From VXYL01 sp963666465 (GTDB taxonomy: Bacteria; Pseudomonadota; Gammaproteobacteria; Pseudomonadales; Azotimanducaceae), in the NCBI GenBank assembly GCA_963666465.1, contig OY762824.1:3410001-3474000 (forward strand): a stretch of 64,000 nt of DNA, given 5' to 3'. The notes beneath the pieces were generated by a model. It did not search any database and was not told the DNA's origin. It was given only the letters and a program-made list of their open reading frames with translations. Each line of letters starts with the position of its first letter. Position 1 is the stretch's first letter. Shown here piece by piece: positions 1-8,768 of the stretch. The translations under genes were made by a program, and so were the position numbers.

Positions 1-176
1 CCGGCGTCGGTGGTGGACAGCGCCGGAGTCTCCACCGGTTCTTCAACCGGCGTCGCCAGCCGGTCGTAGCATGCGAGCCGAGCGGCGTCATCGGCCATGT
101 TGCGACAATCGCTATCGGCGCCCGTCGTCGCGGCGCCCAGAAACAGGGCTCCGAGCATCACTCGACCACGTCGCAT
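1..176 (-). CDS. Secreted protein, N-terminal part (phospholipase A1-like start), cut by window edge
   Basis: An open frame starts at an ATG at 176 and runs off the left edge without a stop, giving about 58 codons. It begins with a short basic stretch and a hydrophobic core (MLGALFLGAATTGA), as in a signal peptide. Next comes the short conserved stretch CRNMADDAARLACYD. Proteobacterial outer-membrane phospholipase A (PldA) and related secreted proteins often begin with this pattern, so an envelope lipase is the best guess. The catalytic part lies outside the window. A promoter could lie in the 62 bp between this start and the end of the Lrp gene. Confidence 0.55.
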   Translation of the reverse strand, partial: MRRGRVMLGALFLGAATTGADSDCRNMADDAARLACYDRLATPVEEPVETPALSTTDA

Positions 177-238
177 CGTCTGCAATCCTCCCTGTGGAAC
201 CTTGGTGCGAATGTTAGCGCGCCGCCAATGGACGCGGC

Positions 239-721
239 TCAGGCCGGGTGGTGTCGTTTGGCGGGAATGCCGTAGGCGGTGGTGGCCTTGATCTCGGACA
301 TGGCGATGTTCGAATGCACCTCCTGCACGCCCGGCAGTTGCGACAGGTGGTTGAAGAAGAAGCGCTCGTAGGCCGCCACGTCCTCGGTGACGATCTTCAC
401 CATGAAGTCCATCTCCCCCATCAGCGTGTGGCAGGACTGCACTTCCGGGTGCTGCCGGATGGCTTCCGCGAACTCCGGCAGGGACCTGCGCCCGTTGGTG
501 GTGAGCTTCACCATCGCGAACACCAGCACGTCGAGGCCCAGCTTGTGCCGATCGAGGATCGCCACCTTGCGCTGGATATAGCCGTCCTGCTGCAGGCGGT
601 TGATGCGCCGCCAGCAAGGCGACTGCGACAGTCCCACCCGCTCGCCGATCTGGGCGGCGGTGAGCGAGGCATCCTGCTGCAGCAGATCGAGAATCCGCGT
701 GTCCATCGCGTCAAGCGACAT
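239..721 (-). CDS. Lrp/AsnC-family transcriptional regulator
   Basis: The product of 160 residues has the normal length and layout of this family. A winged helix-turn-helix occupies residues 4-55 (AQIGERVGLSQSPCWRRINR), followed by an AsnC/RAM ligand-binding domain from about residue 68 to 145. Such proteins form dimers or octamers and sense amino acids. The gene is divergent from a leucine/valine dehydrogenase gene at 868. That arrangement is typical of BkdR- or Lrp-type local regulators of branched-chain amino acid breakdown, so it probably controls that gene and itself. A small palindrome at 751-763 lies between the two. The family call is firm and the target is inferred. Confidence 0.93.
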   Translation of the reverse strand: MSLDAMDTRILDLLQQDASLTAAQIGERVGLSQSPCWRRINRLQQDGYIQRKVAILDRHKLGLDVLVFAMVKLTTNGRRSLPEFAEAIRQHPEVQSCHTLMGEMDFMVKIVTEDVAAYERFFFNHLSQLPGVQEVHSNIAMSEIKATTAYGIPAKRHHPA

Positions 722-750
722 GATCTATCTTCCTCTGTGGCCGAACTTGA

Positions 751-763
751 AGAATTGTATTCT
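751..763. promoter_or_regulatory. Candidate Lrp operator
   Basis: AGAAT-TGT-ATTCT is an AT-rich perfect-arm palindrome in a GC-rich background. It lies 30 bp upstream of the Lrp-type gene start, inside the divergent promoter region. Lrp-family proteins bind AT-rich interrupted palindromes of about this size. No binding evidence is available from sequence alone. Confidence 0.4.
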
Positions 764-828
764 CAGTTCTTGGAGAAAGCGCGCAACTTGCAACCTTTTT
801 CCTCGAATCGAGGGCTACGCTGCCACCA

Positions 829-883
829 TCGATGAACCATCCGCGAAAGGCAATGAGGAGAGAGTCGATGAACCATCCGCGAA
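829..883 (+). repeat. 19-bp direct repeat, period 36, around the dehydrogenase start
   Basis: TCGATGAACCATCCGCGAA occurs at 829-847 and again at 865-883. Each copy carries an in-frame ATG with the same first codons (M-N-H-P-R), giving two tandem candidate start sites. Only the second copy has a good ribosome binding site (AGGAGAG). The first ATG probably arose by local duplication. Confidence 0.8.
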
Positions 884-1881
884 TGCAGGACTTCCACCGC
901 GTCGAGGTGCGAACCGACTGCGCCACGGGCCTCCGCGCCGTGTTCGCTCTGCACGACCTCACCTTGGGCCCGGCCACTGGCGGCGTCCGTCGCTGGCGCT
1001 ATGACAGCGAAGACGAGGCGGTGGTCGATGCCATGCGCCTGGCCCAGGGCATGACCTGCAAGAACGCCTTGGCTGGCCTTCCCTTCGGCGGCGGCAAGTC
1101 GGTCATCATGAGCGACGGCAAGCCGGTGACCCGCGCGCAGCTCCGCGTGTTCGGCCGCTGGCTCGAGCAGCTTGGCGGCGAATACGTGGCTGCCGAGGAC
1201 GTGGGCATGACCGTGCAGCACATGCAGGAGGTGCGGCGGGAGACCCGCTTCGTCACCGGCATTGGCGCCCACCCGGGGCCGAAGACGGCGCAGGGCGTTT
1301 TCGTCGGCATCGAGACGGCGCTCGAAGGCAAGGTGGCCGGAACGCGCATTGCTGTGCAGGGCTTGGGTGCCGTGGGCATGGCGCTGGTCGAACTGCTGCA
1401 TGACGCCGGGGCGCGGCTGATCGTGGCCGACCTGAGCGAGGCCAAGGTGCAGGCCGCAATGGCGTTCGGTGCCGAGCGTGCGGGGACGGACGACGTGCTG
1501 GGAAGCGAAGTCGATGTCCTGGCGCCATGCGCCCTGGGTGCCGTCATCACGCCGCGTCGGGCACGCAGCCTGCACGCCAGGGTGGTGGCCGGCTCCGCCA
1601 ACAACCAGCTTTCCGAACCCCTGGCCGGTCATATCCTGCACCAGCGCGGCATTCGCTATGCGCCGGACTACGTGGTCAATGCTGGGGGCATCATCCACGC
1701 CGGCTACGAGTATCTTGGCTGGACGGGGGCGGATGCGGAAATCGACGCCATCGGCGCGCGCTTGGCGGAGATTTTCGGCGAATCGGCCGCCACCGGGAGG
1801 CCGACGCACCAGATCGCTGATGAGATGGCGGCAGCCGCCGTCAGAGCGGGCCGCGAACGCCGCGACGCGCTGGTGGCCTGA
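868..1881 (+). CDS. Leucine/valine dehydrogenase (Glu/Leu/Phe/Val dehydrogenase family)
   Basis: The enzyme oxidatively deaminates leucine, valine or isoleucine to the 2-oxo acid with NAD+ in the cytoplasm, the first step of branched-chain amino acid breakdown. The 337-residue product (about 350 is usual) has the substrate-binding glycine-rich motif GLPFGGGKSVI with the catalytic lysine at residue 77, a second conserved lysine at 65, and the dinucleotide-binding GLGAVG at 165-170. I chose the ATG at 868 because AGGAGAG lies 5 bp before it; an in-frame ATG at 832 lies in a duplicated copy without such a site. It is divergent from an Lrp-type regulator. Leucine versus valine preference cannot be read from sequence. 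Confidence 0.92.
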   Translation: MNHPRMQDFHRVEVRTDCATGLRAVFALHDLTLGPATGGVRRWRYDSEDEAVVDAMRLAQGMTCKNALAGLPFGGGKSVIMSDGKPVTRAQLRVFGRWLEQLGGEYVAAEDVGMTVQHMQEVRRETRFVTGIGAHPGPKTAQGVFVGIETALEGKVAGTRIAVQGLGAVGMALVELLHDAGARLIVADLSEAKVQAAMAFGAERAGTDDVLGSEVDVLAPCALGAVITPRRARSLHARVVAGSANNQLSEPLAGHILHQRGIRYAPDYVVNAGGIIHAGYEYLGWTGADAEIDAIGARLAEIFGESAATGRPTHQIADEMAAAAVRAGRERRDALVA

Positions 1882-2177
1882 CTGGGTTGAAGAGGGCCCG
1901 ACCCAAGCCGATGTTGTGTGGGGTGTGTGAACCACGCCGAAGGGAGTAGAGAATCGCGTTTTCCTCCGCGCATCTGCGACGCGCTGCAAGTCCCCAGCCA
2001 TAGCAACGGCTTGCAGCCCGCGCGGCGTTTGAGCGCGACCGCTTCCGACCTGCCCAACTTCCGAACCAGACGCAGTTACCCGGCGTGTCCTGGGTGTTCC
2101 CCAACGCGGGCGCCCGCGATGCGCCGGTTGCGACCGAACGAACGGGAGGGATGGAGCATGGGAAACAGAACGAAGCT

Positions 2178-2269
2178 CCTTGCATGGAAGCACGCTTCCG
2201 GCGACGGGGGCATGTCCGAACTTCCCTGCGCGGCAGCGGTCGAGGAAGCTTCCCCGGCTGAAGGCTCCT
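2178..2269 (-). pseudogene. 3' remnant of a small GIY-YIG-like gene, paralogue of 55,059-55,409
   Basis: Read on the minus strand, this 92-bp stretch is about 85 percent identical to 55,213-55,304. It encodes the matching peptide EPSAGEAS...PPSPEACFHAR. The 5' part of the gene is missing: the similarity stops exactly at a TA dinucleotide (2269-2270), where the IS630-type sequence starts. IS630 elements insert at TA, so the small gene was probably cut by that insertion and the rest was then lost. Confidence 0.7.
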
Positions 2270-2277
2270 AGTGTCCG

Positions 2278-2757
2278 TCACGTTCTGACTTTCGGGTAGA
2301 GCCGCATGAGCTTGGTGCGCGCGTCGTCGGTGGTGAACTGCCAGTCCACGCCGGCTTGGCTGCGGTTCCTGTCGCGCGCCCATGGCGTTGCCCGTGCCGC
2401 CACGGCGGCCTCGCTGCCCAGCCGGTCGGCCAGGGACTGGCGGGCGAGCACGCTCAACCCGCACTCCGCAATGTTCAGCCAGCTGCCGTGTTTCGGCGTG
2501 AAGACCAGCTCCAGGCGGTCCATGATCCGCTTCGCCTCGGCCGGGTCGAACGCCGCGCAGAGGGAGCCGAAGTCGCGCGTGTTCAGGTTGTCGCACACCA
2601 GCGTGATGCGCTCGACGTCGGCGTGGCGCGGCTCGTCCACGAGGGCGCGCACACGCGCCGCCCAGTCCGCCGCCGCGCGGCGGCCGGTGACCGGCACGGC
2701 CCGCCACCCCGCCAGCGGCTCCACGAACATCCACACCGCGCAGCAGCCTTCGTCCAA
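2278..2757 (-). pseudogene. IS630-family transposase, C-terminal half only
   Basis: The 159 codons match the second half of an IS630 DDE transposase: a MFVEPLAGWRAV strand, the second catalytic Asp in LVCDNLNTR, and the third acidic region in FTPKHGSWLNIAECGLSVL. A full transposase is about 340-360 residues, so the helix-turn-helix N-terminal half and the first catalytic Asp are gone. The terminal TAGTGT at 2269-2274 is shared with the second IS630 copy at 51,751-51,756. The break at about 2758 lies 48 bp from the drmB stop codon, where a drmC gene would be expected. It is inactive by itself. Confidence 0.88.
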
Positions 2758-2805
2758 GGCCAGCGACGACCTACAGGTGCGTCCGCTCCGTGGCGATGGC
2801 CGTTT

Positions 2806-4587
2806 TCACGCGGGAGCGGGGAAGAACGCGGCCTCGGCCAGAGCTAGCGTCGGCACCACCAAGGCTCGGTCGAGGTGGTCGTTGCGCATTTCGCAGGAAG
2901 TCTCGGCGATCAGCGCGCACCCGTGGCACGCGGCGCCGTGCAGCCACCGGCGTTCCATGCTGCTGTCCGGTTCGTGCTGGGCGCAGACGGGATCGTTCGA
3001 GCACAGCATGGCGGTGCGCAGTGCATCGGCAAGGTGACCTTCAATGTGTCGCGCCTGTTGAACAAGCCCGCCGAGGGTTCCTTCGGCGTCCGGTGTGGCG
3101 GTGTAGAGGAGGATTCCATAGCGCTCGTCTTCGGCATAGATGCGTTCGCGGATCGAGCTTGCCGGATAGCCGCATCGCATGGCGAGCGACTGGATCAACA
3201 GGTGCGCGAGCGTGTGCAGAAGGATGTACGCGCCCCCCGGGAAATCCTGTCCCCTAGATTTGCGTTCCTTCCGCCAAGCAACATGCCCGCGTCGCAGCGC
3301 GTCGATGCGGCGTTGCACGAATGGTTTCTCCAGCCACTTGTCCACGGCATCGCCGGAAAGCTGGATGAACAAGCCTTCGCCGCGATTCTCCACTGCGGGG
3401 AACCAGGTTGGCTCGATCGCGATGTCTGCTCGCTTGACGTCGGTGTCGTACTCGCCGTGGATGTCGCGCATCTCGGCCTCGAGTCTCGTGAAGCCGATGA
3501 GCGCCACCACCTCGCGCAGTCGGTGTAGCTGGATGACGCGGGTGATGTCCTTGCTCAGGCTTGACCCCGGAGTCCGCCAGACGTGATCCGGCAGCCGCCG
3601 GGCATGGAAGTTGGGATCAACGGGCTCGTCGTCACCGAAGCCCTCCCTCGCCTCCAGCATGGCATCGAGTTCCACCGCTTTCAGGTTGCGGTCGCCCGTT
3701 CCGCCGTCCTTATGCCGCATTACGGCATCGAAGACTTTCCCGTCCTCATATCCGTCGAGCCCTTTGGCGACTTCTGGGAGCCGCTTGAAAATTTCCAAAT
3801 CCGCCTTGGCATTCACCCCTTGCAGCATTCCCCAAAGCTCCGTCACCACTCGATCTACGTCCGAGCCTCGATCCGGCAACGACAGCACGCTCACCACCTG
3901 CGGGAAGTAGGCATTCGTCGCCGTTCGGATCAAAAGGCGACTAGGTAGGTCGCAATCCTCTTCTGTGTTCTTGCCAAGCCACGGCCGAGCGCCGCGACAC
4001 GTGCCGAGAGCCTTGCTTTCCAACTGCTTGGCTTCGTAGAGCGAACGCTGCTTGCCGCAGGCACATCGGACCCACAGATCCGAGAGATCCCCACTGGTAC
4101 CGCGCTCCACGAGCCACAGATCTCGCCGGCATGGGTCGTTGCCGCCATGCACGAAGCCATACCAGTCGAGATCGTCCACATGGCCCCGGGTACAGGCGCG
4201 CACGAAGCGTGTGGGTACCACTGCCTTACCCTCGAACTTCCCGTTCTCGAGCGCCGTACGACGCACGAGCCGGCGCTTCTGCTCGCGGCCCTCCCACTCG
4301 ACGAACTGGACGACGAACCACTCGGGAAAGCGCCATGCTCCGATGTCCCGCCGCTGCTCCCATGGAACGCTCGGCACCGGTGGTGGGGCAAATAGCCTGG
4401 GTGCAACCATGCCAGTAATGCGGCAGATGACCTCAGAAAGCCGCGCCTCGTCGATCTGTTCGAGCCTTCCTGGATGAGGCCAAGTCTCCAGCCCACCGAC
4501 GATGGCGGCATGTTCCGGAAGGTCCAGCAGAGCACCCGGCCCATAGGTCGTGATGACCTGACTCTGTCGAAGCGTCGCCGAGGTCAT
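2806..4587 (-). CDS. drmB: DISARM protein DrmB (DUF1998)
   Basis: DrmB forms the core DISARM complex with the helicase DrmA, which blocks incoming phage DNA. The product is 593 residues, about normal. The N-terminus has the family pattern RQSQVITTYGPGALLDLPE. A central cysteine pair is seen in VRCACGKQR. The C-terminal DUF1998 region has ILLHTLAHLLIQSLAMRCG, LLYTATPDAEGTLGGLV and a Cys cluster (CSNDPVC, HGAACHGCALIAETSCE) that probably binds zinc. Its ATG overlaps the drmA stop in an ATGA, so the two are translationally coupled. The expected third core gene drmC (a PLD-type nuclease) is missing downstream, where an IS630 fragment sits instead. Confidence 0.92.
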   Translation of the reverse strand: MTSATLRQSQVITTYGPGALLDLPEHAAIVGGLETWPHPGRLEQIDEARLSEVICRITGMVAPRLFAPPPVPSVPWEQRRDIGAWRFPEWFVVQFVEWEGREQKRRLVRRTALENGKFEGKAVVPTRFVRACTRGHVDDLDWYGFVHGGNDPCRRDLWLVERGTSGDLSDLWVRCACGKQRSLYEAKQLESKALGTCRGARPWLGKNTEEDCDLPSRLLIRTATNAYFPQVVSVLSLPDRGSDVDRVVTELWGMLQGVNAKADLEIFKRLPEVAKGLDGYEDGKVFDAVMRHKDGGTGDRNLKAVELDAMLEAREGFGDDEPVDPNFHARRLPDHVWRTPGSSLSKDITRVIQLHRLREVVALIGFTRLEAEMRDIHGEYDTDVKRADIAIEPTWFPAVENRGEGLFIQLSGDAVDKWLEKPFVQRRIDALRRGHVAWRKERKSRGQDFPGGAYILLHTLAHLLIQSLAMRCGYPASSIRERIYAEDERYGILLYTATPDAEGTLGGLVQQARHIEGHLADALRTAMLCSNDPVCAQHEPDSSMERRWLHGAACHGCALIAETSCEMRNDHLDRALVVPTLALAEAAFFPAPA

Positions 4588-7500
4588 CCGTCGGTCGCTG
4601 AGCCCGTCAGATTTCTCAGTCGTAGGCCAACCTCGGGCTCCACGTCGCGCAAAGACCGGTGGGCGCGAAACTTGCGGTGATTTGCCGACTCGAAGTCGTC
4701 GTCGAGCACATCGCGAAGCAGCGGTTTGGGCCCTGACCGGGTTTCTCCTTTCCCATAGACAACCGCGACGCCGTCTTGTCGGTAGTCATCGACCACCCTG
4801 CTCCATGCGTCGAGCAGGTCCGAAACGCGATGCTGCACGCTCAGCCGTCTCTCGTCCCGTTCATCCTCATCGTCCAGCGGCTGCTCGTTCAGTCGTGCCA
4901 CCAGCGCGTCGAGCACCCGTCGCTCCAAGTCCGCACGCACGCCATCGATGTTCTCCACTCCCTCCGGTGGCGTCAGCGCGGGATCGAGGTGGCGCGCAAG
5001 ACCCACGAGCGCACCGGCGAAGCCGCGATCCAATGCGCGAGCGGAGAACGGGGTGACGCTTGATGCTTCCACCGAACGATAGAACGTCTCGTGGTAGTGC
5101 CGAAAGCGCTCGTAATGCGAGCGGTCGCGGGGCTTGTGGACGTTGAGCAGCGTCACCACAAGCCCTGGCCTTTCGTCGTCTCGTCCCACGCGGCTGGTGG
5201 CCTGGATGTATTCCGCGTGCGTCTTCGGCTGCCCCAGCACCACCATGAGGCCGAGACGCGTGATGTCCAGCCCCACCGAGATCATGTTGGTGGCGATGGC
5301 GCTGTCCACCCGCTGCTTCCTGTCGTGAAACGCGTGTCCCAACCTGCGGCGGGCGTCTGCGACCTTGTTGGTGGGCACGCGCGAGGTGAGTTCGACCACG
5401 TCGTTGAAGCGGAGTCGATTCTCGAACAGCCCCTCCGCCTCGCCGATGCGCCGGCGGTCGCCATAGCGGCGAATGGTGGTCTGCACCTCCTCTTCCAAGA
5501 TGCGCCTCGCGCCGCCGAGTTCGCGCAGGGAGTTGAAGTAGCCGAGCACGGTCATGTAGGGGTCGGCCGGGTTGCCCTTGTTCCTCTCGCCACCAGCTGC
5601 CTCGTAGGCCTTCTGCGCCGCCCCGAACAGTGCGAGCCACACCCGGCGCATGAGCACCTTGGGATTGCGGCCGGCCGAGACGATGCCGAGATAGAGCCGG
5701 CCCGGCACCTCGGTCAATTCCCTCGTGTGGGCAAAGAAGGAGTCCTTGCGGTTCGGCCCCGGTGGCGGGAAAACCTGTGTCAGTGACCGGGCAAACAACG
5801 CCTGAATCTGGTTCTGTGCCGCCCTTGCCGTTGCCGTGGACGCCACGATTTTCGGCCCCCTCGCGGGTTCACCCAATCCACGCCTGCAAAGCGTGCCGAT
5901 GGTGGATTCGTAGAGCCCAACCATCGTTCCGAGCGGGCCCGAGATCAGGTGCAACTCGTCCTGAATCACGAGGTCCGGCGGCGGCAGGGGACGACCGAGC
6001 GGCCGCCCGGCGTTAGAGCGCATGGGGCCGTAGAACCCGTTGTCGTCGTATCGCTCGGCACCTCCGAGGAGCAATCCAGTTTCCCCCACCCACGGCAGCG
6101 ACGCGAACTTGTCCACCGTCGCAATCAAGAACGCCGGCAAGCGGCGATAGAGCGGCTCGTCCACAGCGATGATAGGCAGCGGGCGGTCTCCGCTGAACTC
6201 GCAAGCGATGTTGGCGCAGGCAATCCGCAGCTGGTCAGGCGCATCCGCATGCGGCAGCAGCTCGAACGAGTCTGGCGTGAACTTGGTGCCGCACCAGGGG
6301 CAGTCTTCGAGGGGAATCGGCGAGGGATTGAGGCTCGGATTGGCCTTGAAACGAGTGGTCTTGTTGCGAGCGGAATCCGACCTGCGGTCGCCCTTGCGCC
6401 CCATCTTGTTGGGCGTAGCCGCCTTCCCCACCCACAGGCCGATCTCGAACGGCCAATCGCCGTAGCGCTGCGGATCGTCCTCGCGTTCGAGTTCCAGCGC
6501 GCAAACGAGGCCGGAGGCGCGGGAGAGCTGATCGAGCGTGAGCAGGCGCAACGTATAGCGCATGACGACGCTGACACCCGCTCCCTGCAGCGCGCCAGCG
6601 CCGGGATTGCGCAGGCGACGCAGCACCATCGCAATGGCTGCGAGGCCCAGGTATGCCTCTGTCTTGCCGCCGCCGGTGGGGAAGAAGAGCAAATCGACGA
6701 TGCCCCGGTCAGCGTCTTGCGGATCGGCAAGGCCCGGCAGATTCAGCAGGATGAACGCAAGCTGGAACGCCCGCCACTGTGGCGCCCTCACATCGTCAAG
6801 GCGATGCCGCAGCGCTTCCGCCACAACGCGGTTCGCAACGCGAAACGCATCGAGAACGTCGGCATCCTCCGTGAGCAGAGCGATCCCACGCGCAATGCGA
6901 TTCGACGCCAGCGTGGCCCCATCCAGCAACGCCTGAGCGGTCTTCTGATGCTCGTCCGAGAGCTGCCCCGCTTCGACCCGCCTCGACTCGATCCAGGCGC
7001 GATACTCGCTGACGATTGCTTCAAGCGCCTCCTTCGCGGCATCGCCGTCGGCAAGACTGCCGAGATCGTCCATGGACAGGACAACGCCCGCCGGGTTCAC
7101 GGTGTCGGTCTTGGCGACGCAGGCAGCAGGAATCCAGCTTGTTCGCAGCACCCGGCAGATGTTGTCCAACACCTTCCAGTCCGCCGAAACGCCGTGTCCG
7201 GTGGCGTACTCCGGCGTGTCGTGATAGTGCAGGTCGGCCGAATCCTCGTCCCACTGGTCACTATCGCTGCTCGCCGTGCGCGGGTCTCGCCGTGGAACGA
7301 AGCCCTCGGCACACGCCACCTCGATCTCGGCCTGAAACGCGTAAGCGGCATCCCGATGCTCTTTGTCGGGATTGCGTTGATTGACCAGAAAGACAGAGAC
7401 GCTGTGCGTCCCGGCGGGGATGTCCGGCAGATGCTCTGTCTTGACCGACCGATTCAGCACGTGCAGAACCAACCCCTCCCCCGTTCCAGAGTCGGGAACC

Positions 7501-7991
7501 TCGTGCCGACCGGGCTGACTCAGCGGCACATGGACCACTCGCTCCTGCGGGCGCCGCTGCCACATCGGCGGCTCGCGCTTACCGTCTTTCGTTGCCTCCG
7601 GCACGTATTCGTAGTCGCCCCAGCGCACCGTGATGCCCAAAGAGTCCGTCTCTTGCGGAACGAGGAAGCTCAGCCCCATCGAGGAGGGAAAGAAACTAGG
7701 CTTCGCCGCCTTCCGCTCCTCCTGCGACTCCTCGGGCAACCCCCCTTCGCCCACATCCTCCGCGTCGTCCTCCTCATCCGCATCCGCCCGCTGCTCCAAG
7801 GGCGCATCACTCGGCACGAGGAACCCGGTGAGATACCAGTTCGAGGGCCGCTCCCAACCGTTCAGCTTTTCTTCCGCAAGGGCGTGCGTGGCGGGAGGGC
7901 CAACGAGATCGAGGCCGAGGGCATCGACGATTCGGTCTCGCACCTCCGGAGAACTAGCGGGTGCCGCAGTGAGAAGTTTGGTGTTGGTCAT
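4584..7991 (-). CDS. drmA: DISARM helicase DrmA
   Basis: DrmA is an SF2-type DNA helicase/translocase and the central subunit of DISARM. The product has 1135 residues. Visible motifs are Walker A FFPTGGGKTEA (about 436-446), a zinc-finger-like CPWCGTKF...CANIAC region (about 555-590), the Walker B/DEAH-type box DLVIQDELHLI (about 670-680) and motif VI in YIQATSRVGRD (about 925). The N-terminus is an all-beta/acidic region with an EEDDAEDVGEGG stretch. It overlaps drmB by ATGA. It is separated from drmD-drmMI by about 14 kb of foreign defence genes, so it needs its own promoter here. A diverged relic of the same N-terminus lies at 12,721-12,900. Confidence 0.93.
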   Translation of the reverse strand: MTNTKLLTAAPASSPEVRDRIVDALGLDLVGPPATHALAEEKLNGWERPSNWYLTGFLVPSDAPLEQRADADEEDDAEDVGEGGLPEESQEERKAAKPSFFPSSMGLSFLVPQETDSLGITVRWGDYEYVPEATKDGKREPPMWQRRPQERVVHVPLSQPGRHEVPDSGTGEGLVLHVLNRSVKTEHLPDIPAGTHSVSVFLVNQRNPDKEHRDAAYAFQAEIEVACAEGFVPRRDPRTASSDSDQWDEDSADLHYHDTPEYATGHGVSADWKVLDNICRVLRTSWIPAACVAKTDTVNPAGVVLSMDDLGSLADGDAAKEALEAIVSEYRAWIESRRVEAGQLSDEHQKTAQALLDGATLASNRIARGIALLTEDADVLDAFRVANRVVAEALRHRLDDVRAPQWRAFQLAFILLNLPGLADPQDADRGIVDLLFFPTGGGKTEAYLGLAAIAMVLRRLRNPGAGALQGAGVSVVMRYTLRLLTLDQLSRASGLVCALELEREDDPQRYGDWPFEIGLWVGKAATPNKMGRKGDRRSDSARNKTTRFKANPSLNPSPIPLEDCPWCGTKFTPDSFELLPHADAPDQLRIACANIACEFSGDRPLPIIAVDEPLYRRLPAFLIATVDKFASLPWVGETGLLLGGAERYDDNGFYGPMRSNAGRPLGRPLPPPDLVIQDELHLISGPLGTMVGLYESTIGTLCRRGLGEPARGPKIVASTATARAAQNQIQALFARSLTQVFPPPGPNRKDSFFAHTRELTEVPGRLYLGIVSAGRNPKVLMRRVWLALFGAAQKAYEAAGGERNKGNPADPYMTVLGYFNSLRELGGARRILEEEVQTTIRRYGDRRRIGEAEGLFENRLRFNDVVELTSRVPTNKVADARRRLGHAFHDRKQRVDSAIATNMISVGLDITRLGLMVVLGQPKTHAEYIQATSRVGRDDERPGLVVTLLNVHKPRDRSHYERFRHYHETFYRSVEASSVTPFSARALDRGFAGALVGLARHLDPALTPPEGVENIDGVRADLERRVLDALVARLNEQPLDDEDERDERRLSVQHRVSDLLDAWSRVVDDYRQDGVAVVYGKGETRSGPKPLLRDVLDDDFESANHRKFRAHRSLRDVEPEVGLRLRNLTGSATDG

Positions 7992-8068
7992 GGCTACGAC
8001 GATAGAGGGATGGCGACGGCGTGCTCAAGGTCTGGTTTGGGCACCAAGGGGTTCCTTCACCCGCGAGC

Positions 8069-8743
8069 CTAGCAGACTGTCGGACTTCCGCCAGAGACGG
8101 GCCATCGGAGGGAAGGCATCCTGCCTTCCCTAACACGCCGATAGGCGTGCCGTCCTTTCACCATGGTGGCGACGTCAGGAACGCGCCTTGCGCCGAGCAG
8201 GAAGGCAGAATGCCTTCCCTCCGATGGCCCGCCTCCTGCAAGCCAGCCGTCACCTACCACCGCCGTATTGAGCAAGCCGTTGTTGACTTCTCGGGTGGGC
8301 AACCGACACCGCGGGTGTGCTTGGATCCTCTGCAAGCCCATGCGCAGACGTTCCACACCTATCCCGAGGTGCCACATCTCGTCCAGCAGCCAAAGTAGCC
8401 CGTGGCATGCGACGCCCTTTTTCGACGCCAAGTCTCTAAGCCGTCGGTCTCCGGTCAGGAGTGTCCCGCCACCCTCGGCGGCGAGGGACAAGGCAAACGA
8501 GTCCGGTACCGACAAGGCCGGCGCTTCTCGGATGCAGGTCTGGGCGTAGACAAGCTGTTCGCTGGTCAAATCGGCGACGACGAGCCCCAGAACAATCATT
8601 GCCGGGCCGCCATAGTCCTTTAGTTCCCGCTCGTAGAGCAGGTCAGGAACAACGAAGCGGTAGGGGAGGCCGAAGGCTGCCTCGACCAAGTCGCCTCGCT
8701 CAAGGTCAACAAGCACCGAAGTGTCGGAGACAAGCAGGTCCAC
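8069..8743 (-). CDS. PIN-domain protein, probable partner of the XRE-ImmA protein; palindrome-encoded tail
   Basis: Residues 1-150 form a PIN-like RNase fold: first acidic residue in LLVSDTSVLVDLE, central acidics around VPDSFALSLAAE, and TGDRRLRDLA near the end of the domain. PIN proteins are ribonucleases and often toxins. The gene follows the XRE-ImmA gene by 25 bp, a pairing seen in many genomes. The last 50 or so residues (GPSEGRHSAFLL onwards) are translated from two copies of an intergenic palindrome at 8110-8218, so the native stop was probably lost. Whether the tail matters is unknown. A standalone decayed gene is the alternative. Confidence 0.75.
   Translation of the reverse strand: MDLLVSDTSVLVDLERGDLVEAAFGLPYRFVVPDLLYERELKDYGGPAMIVLGLVVADLTSEQLVYAQTCIREAPALSVPDSFALSLAAEGGGTLLTGDRRLRDLASKKGVACHGLLWLLDEMWHLGIGVERLRMGLQRIQAHPRCRLPTREVNNGLLNTAVVGDGWLAGGGPSEGRHSAFLLGARRVPDVATMVKGRHAYRRVREGRMPSLRWPVSGGSPTVC
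8110..8218. repeat. Two copies of the bipartite intergenic palindrome
   Basis: Copy 1 is GGGAAGGCA-TCC-TGCCTTCCC at 8110-8130 plus CACGCC-GATA-GGCGTG at 8134-8149. Copy 2 is GGAAGGCA-GAA-TGCCTTCC at 8200-8218, preceded by a decayed GCGCC hairpin at 8183-8194. The two copies are in opposite order, as in a BIME. The same sequences recur at 21.3, 26.8, 38.0, 43.2 and 45.3 kb. They overlap the end of the PIN gene. Confidence 0.8.
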
Positions 8744-8768
8744 ACCCCACCCGGTTTACCGATCAAAA

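Noticed and set aside
763..2193. A 476-codon minus-strand frame opposite leucine dehydrogenase
   Set aside because: No conserved motif; the plus-strand enzyme is complete, and the frame runs through its promoter.
5949..8072. A 707-codon plus-strand frame opposite drmA
   Set aside because: Low-complexity Arg/Ala/Gly sequence with no domain; DrmA on the other strand has all helicase motifs.
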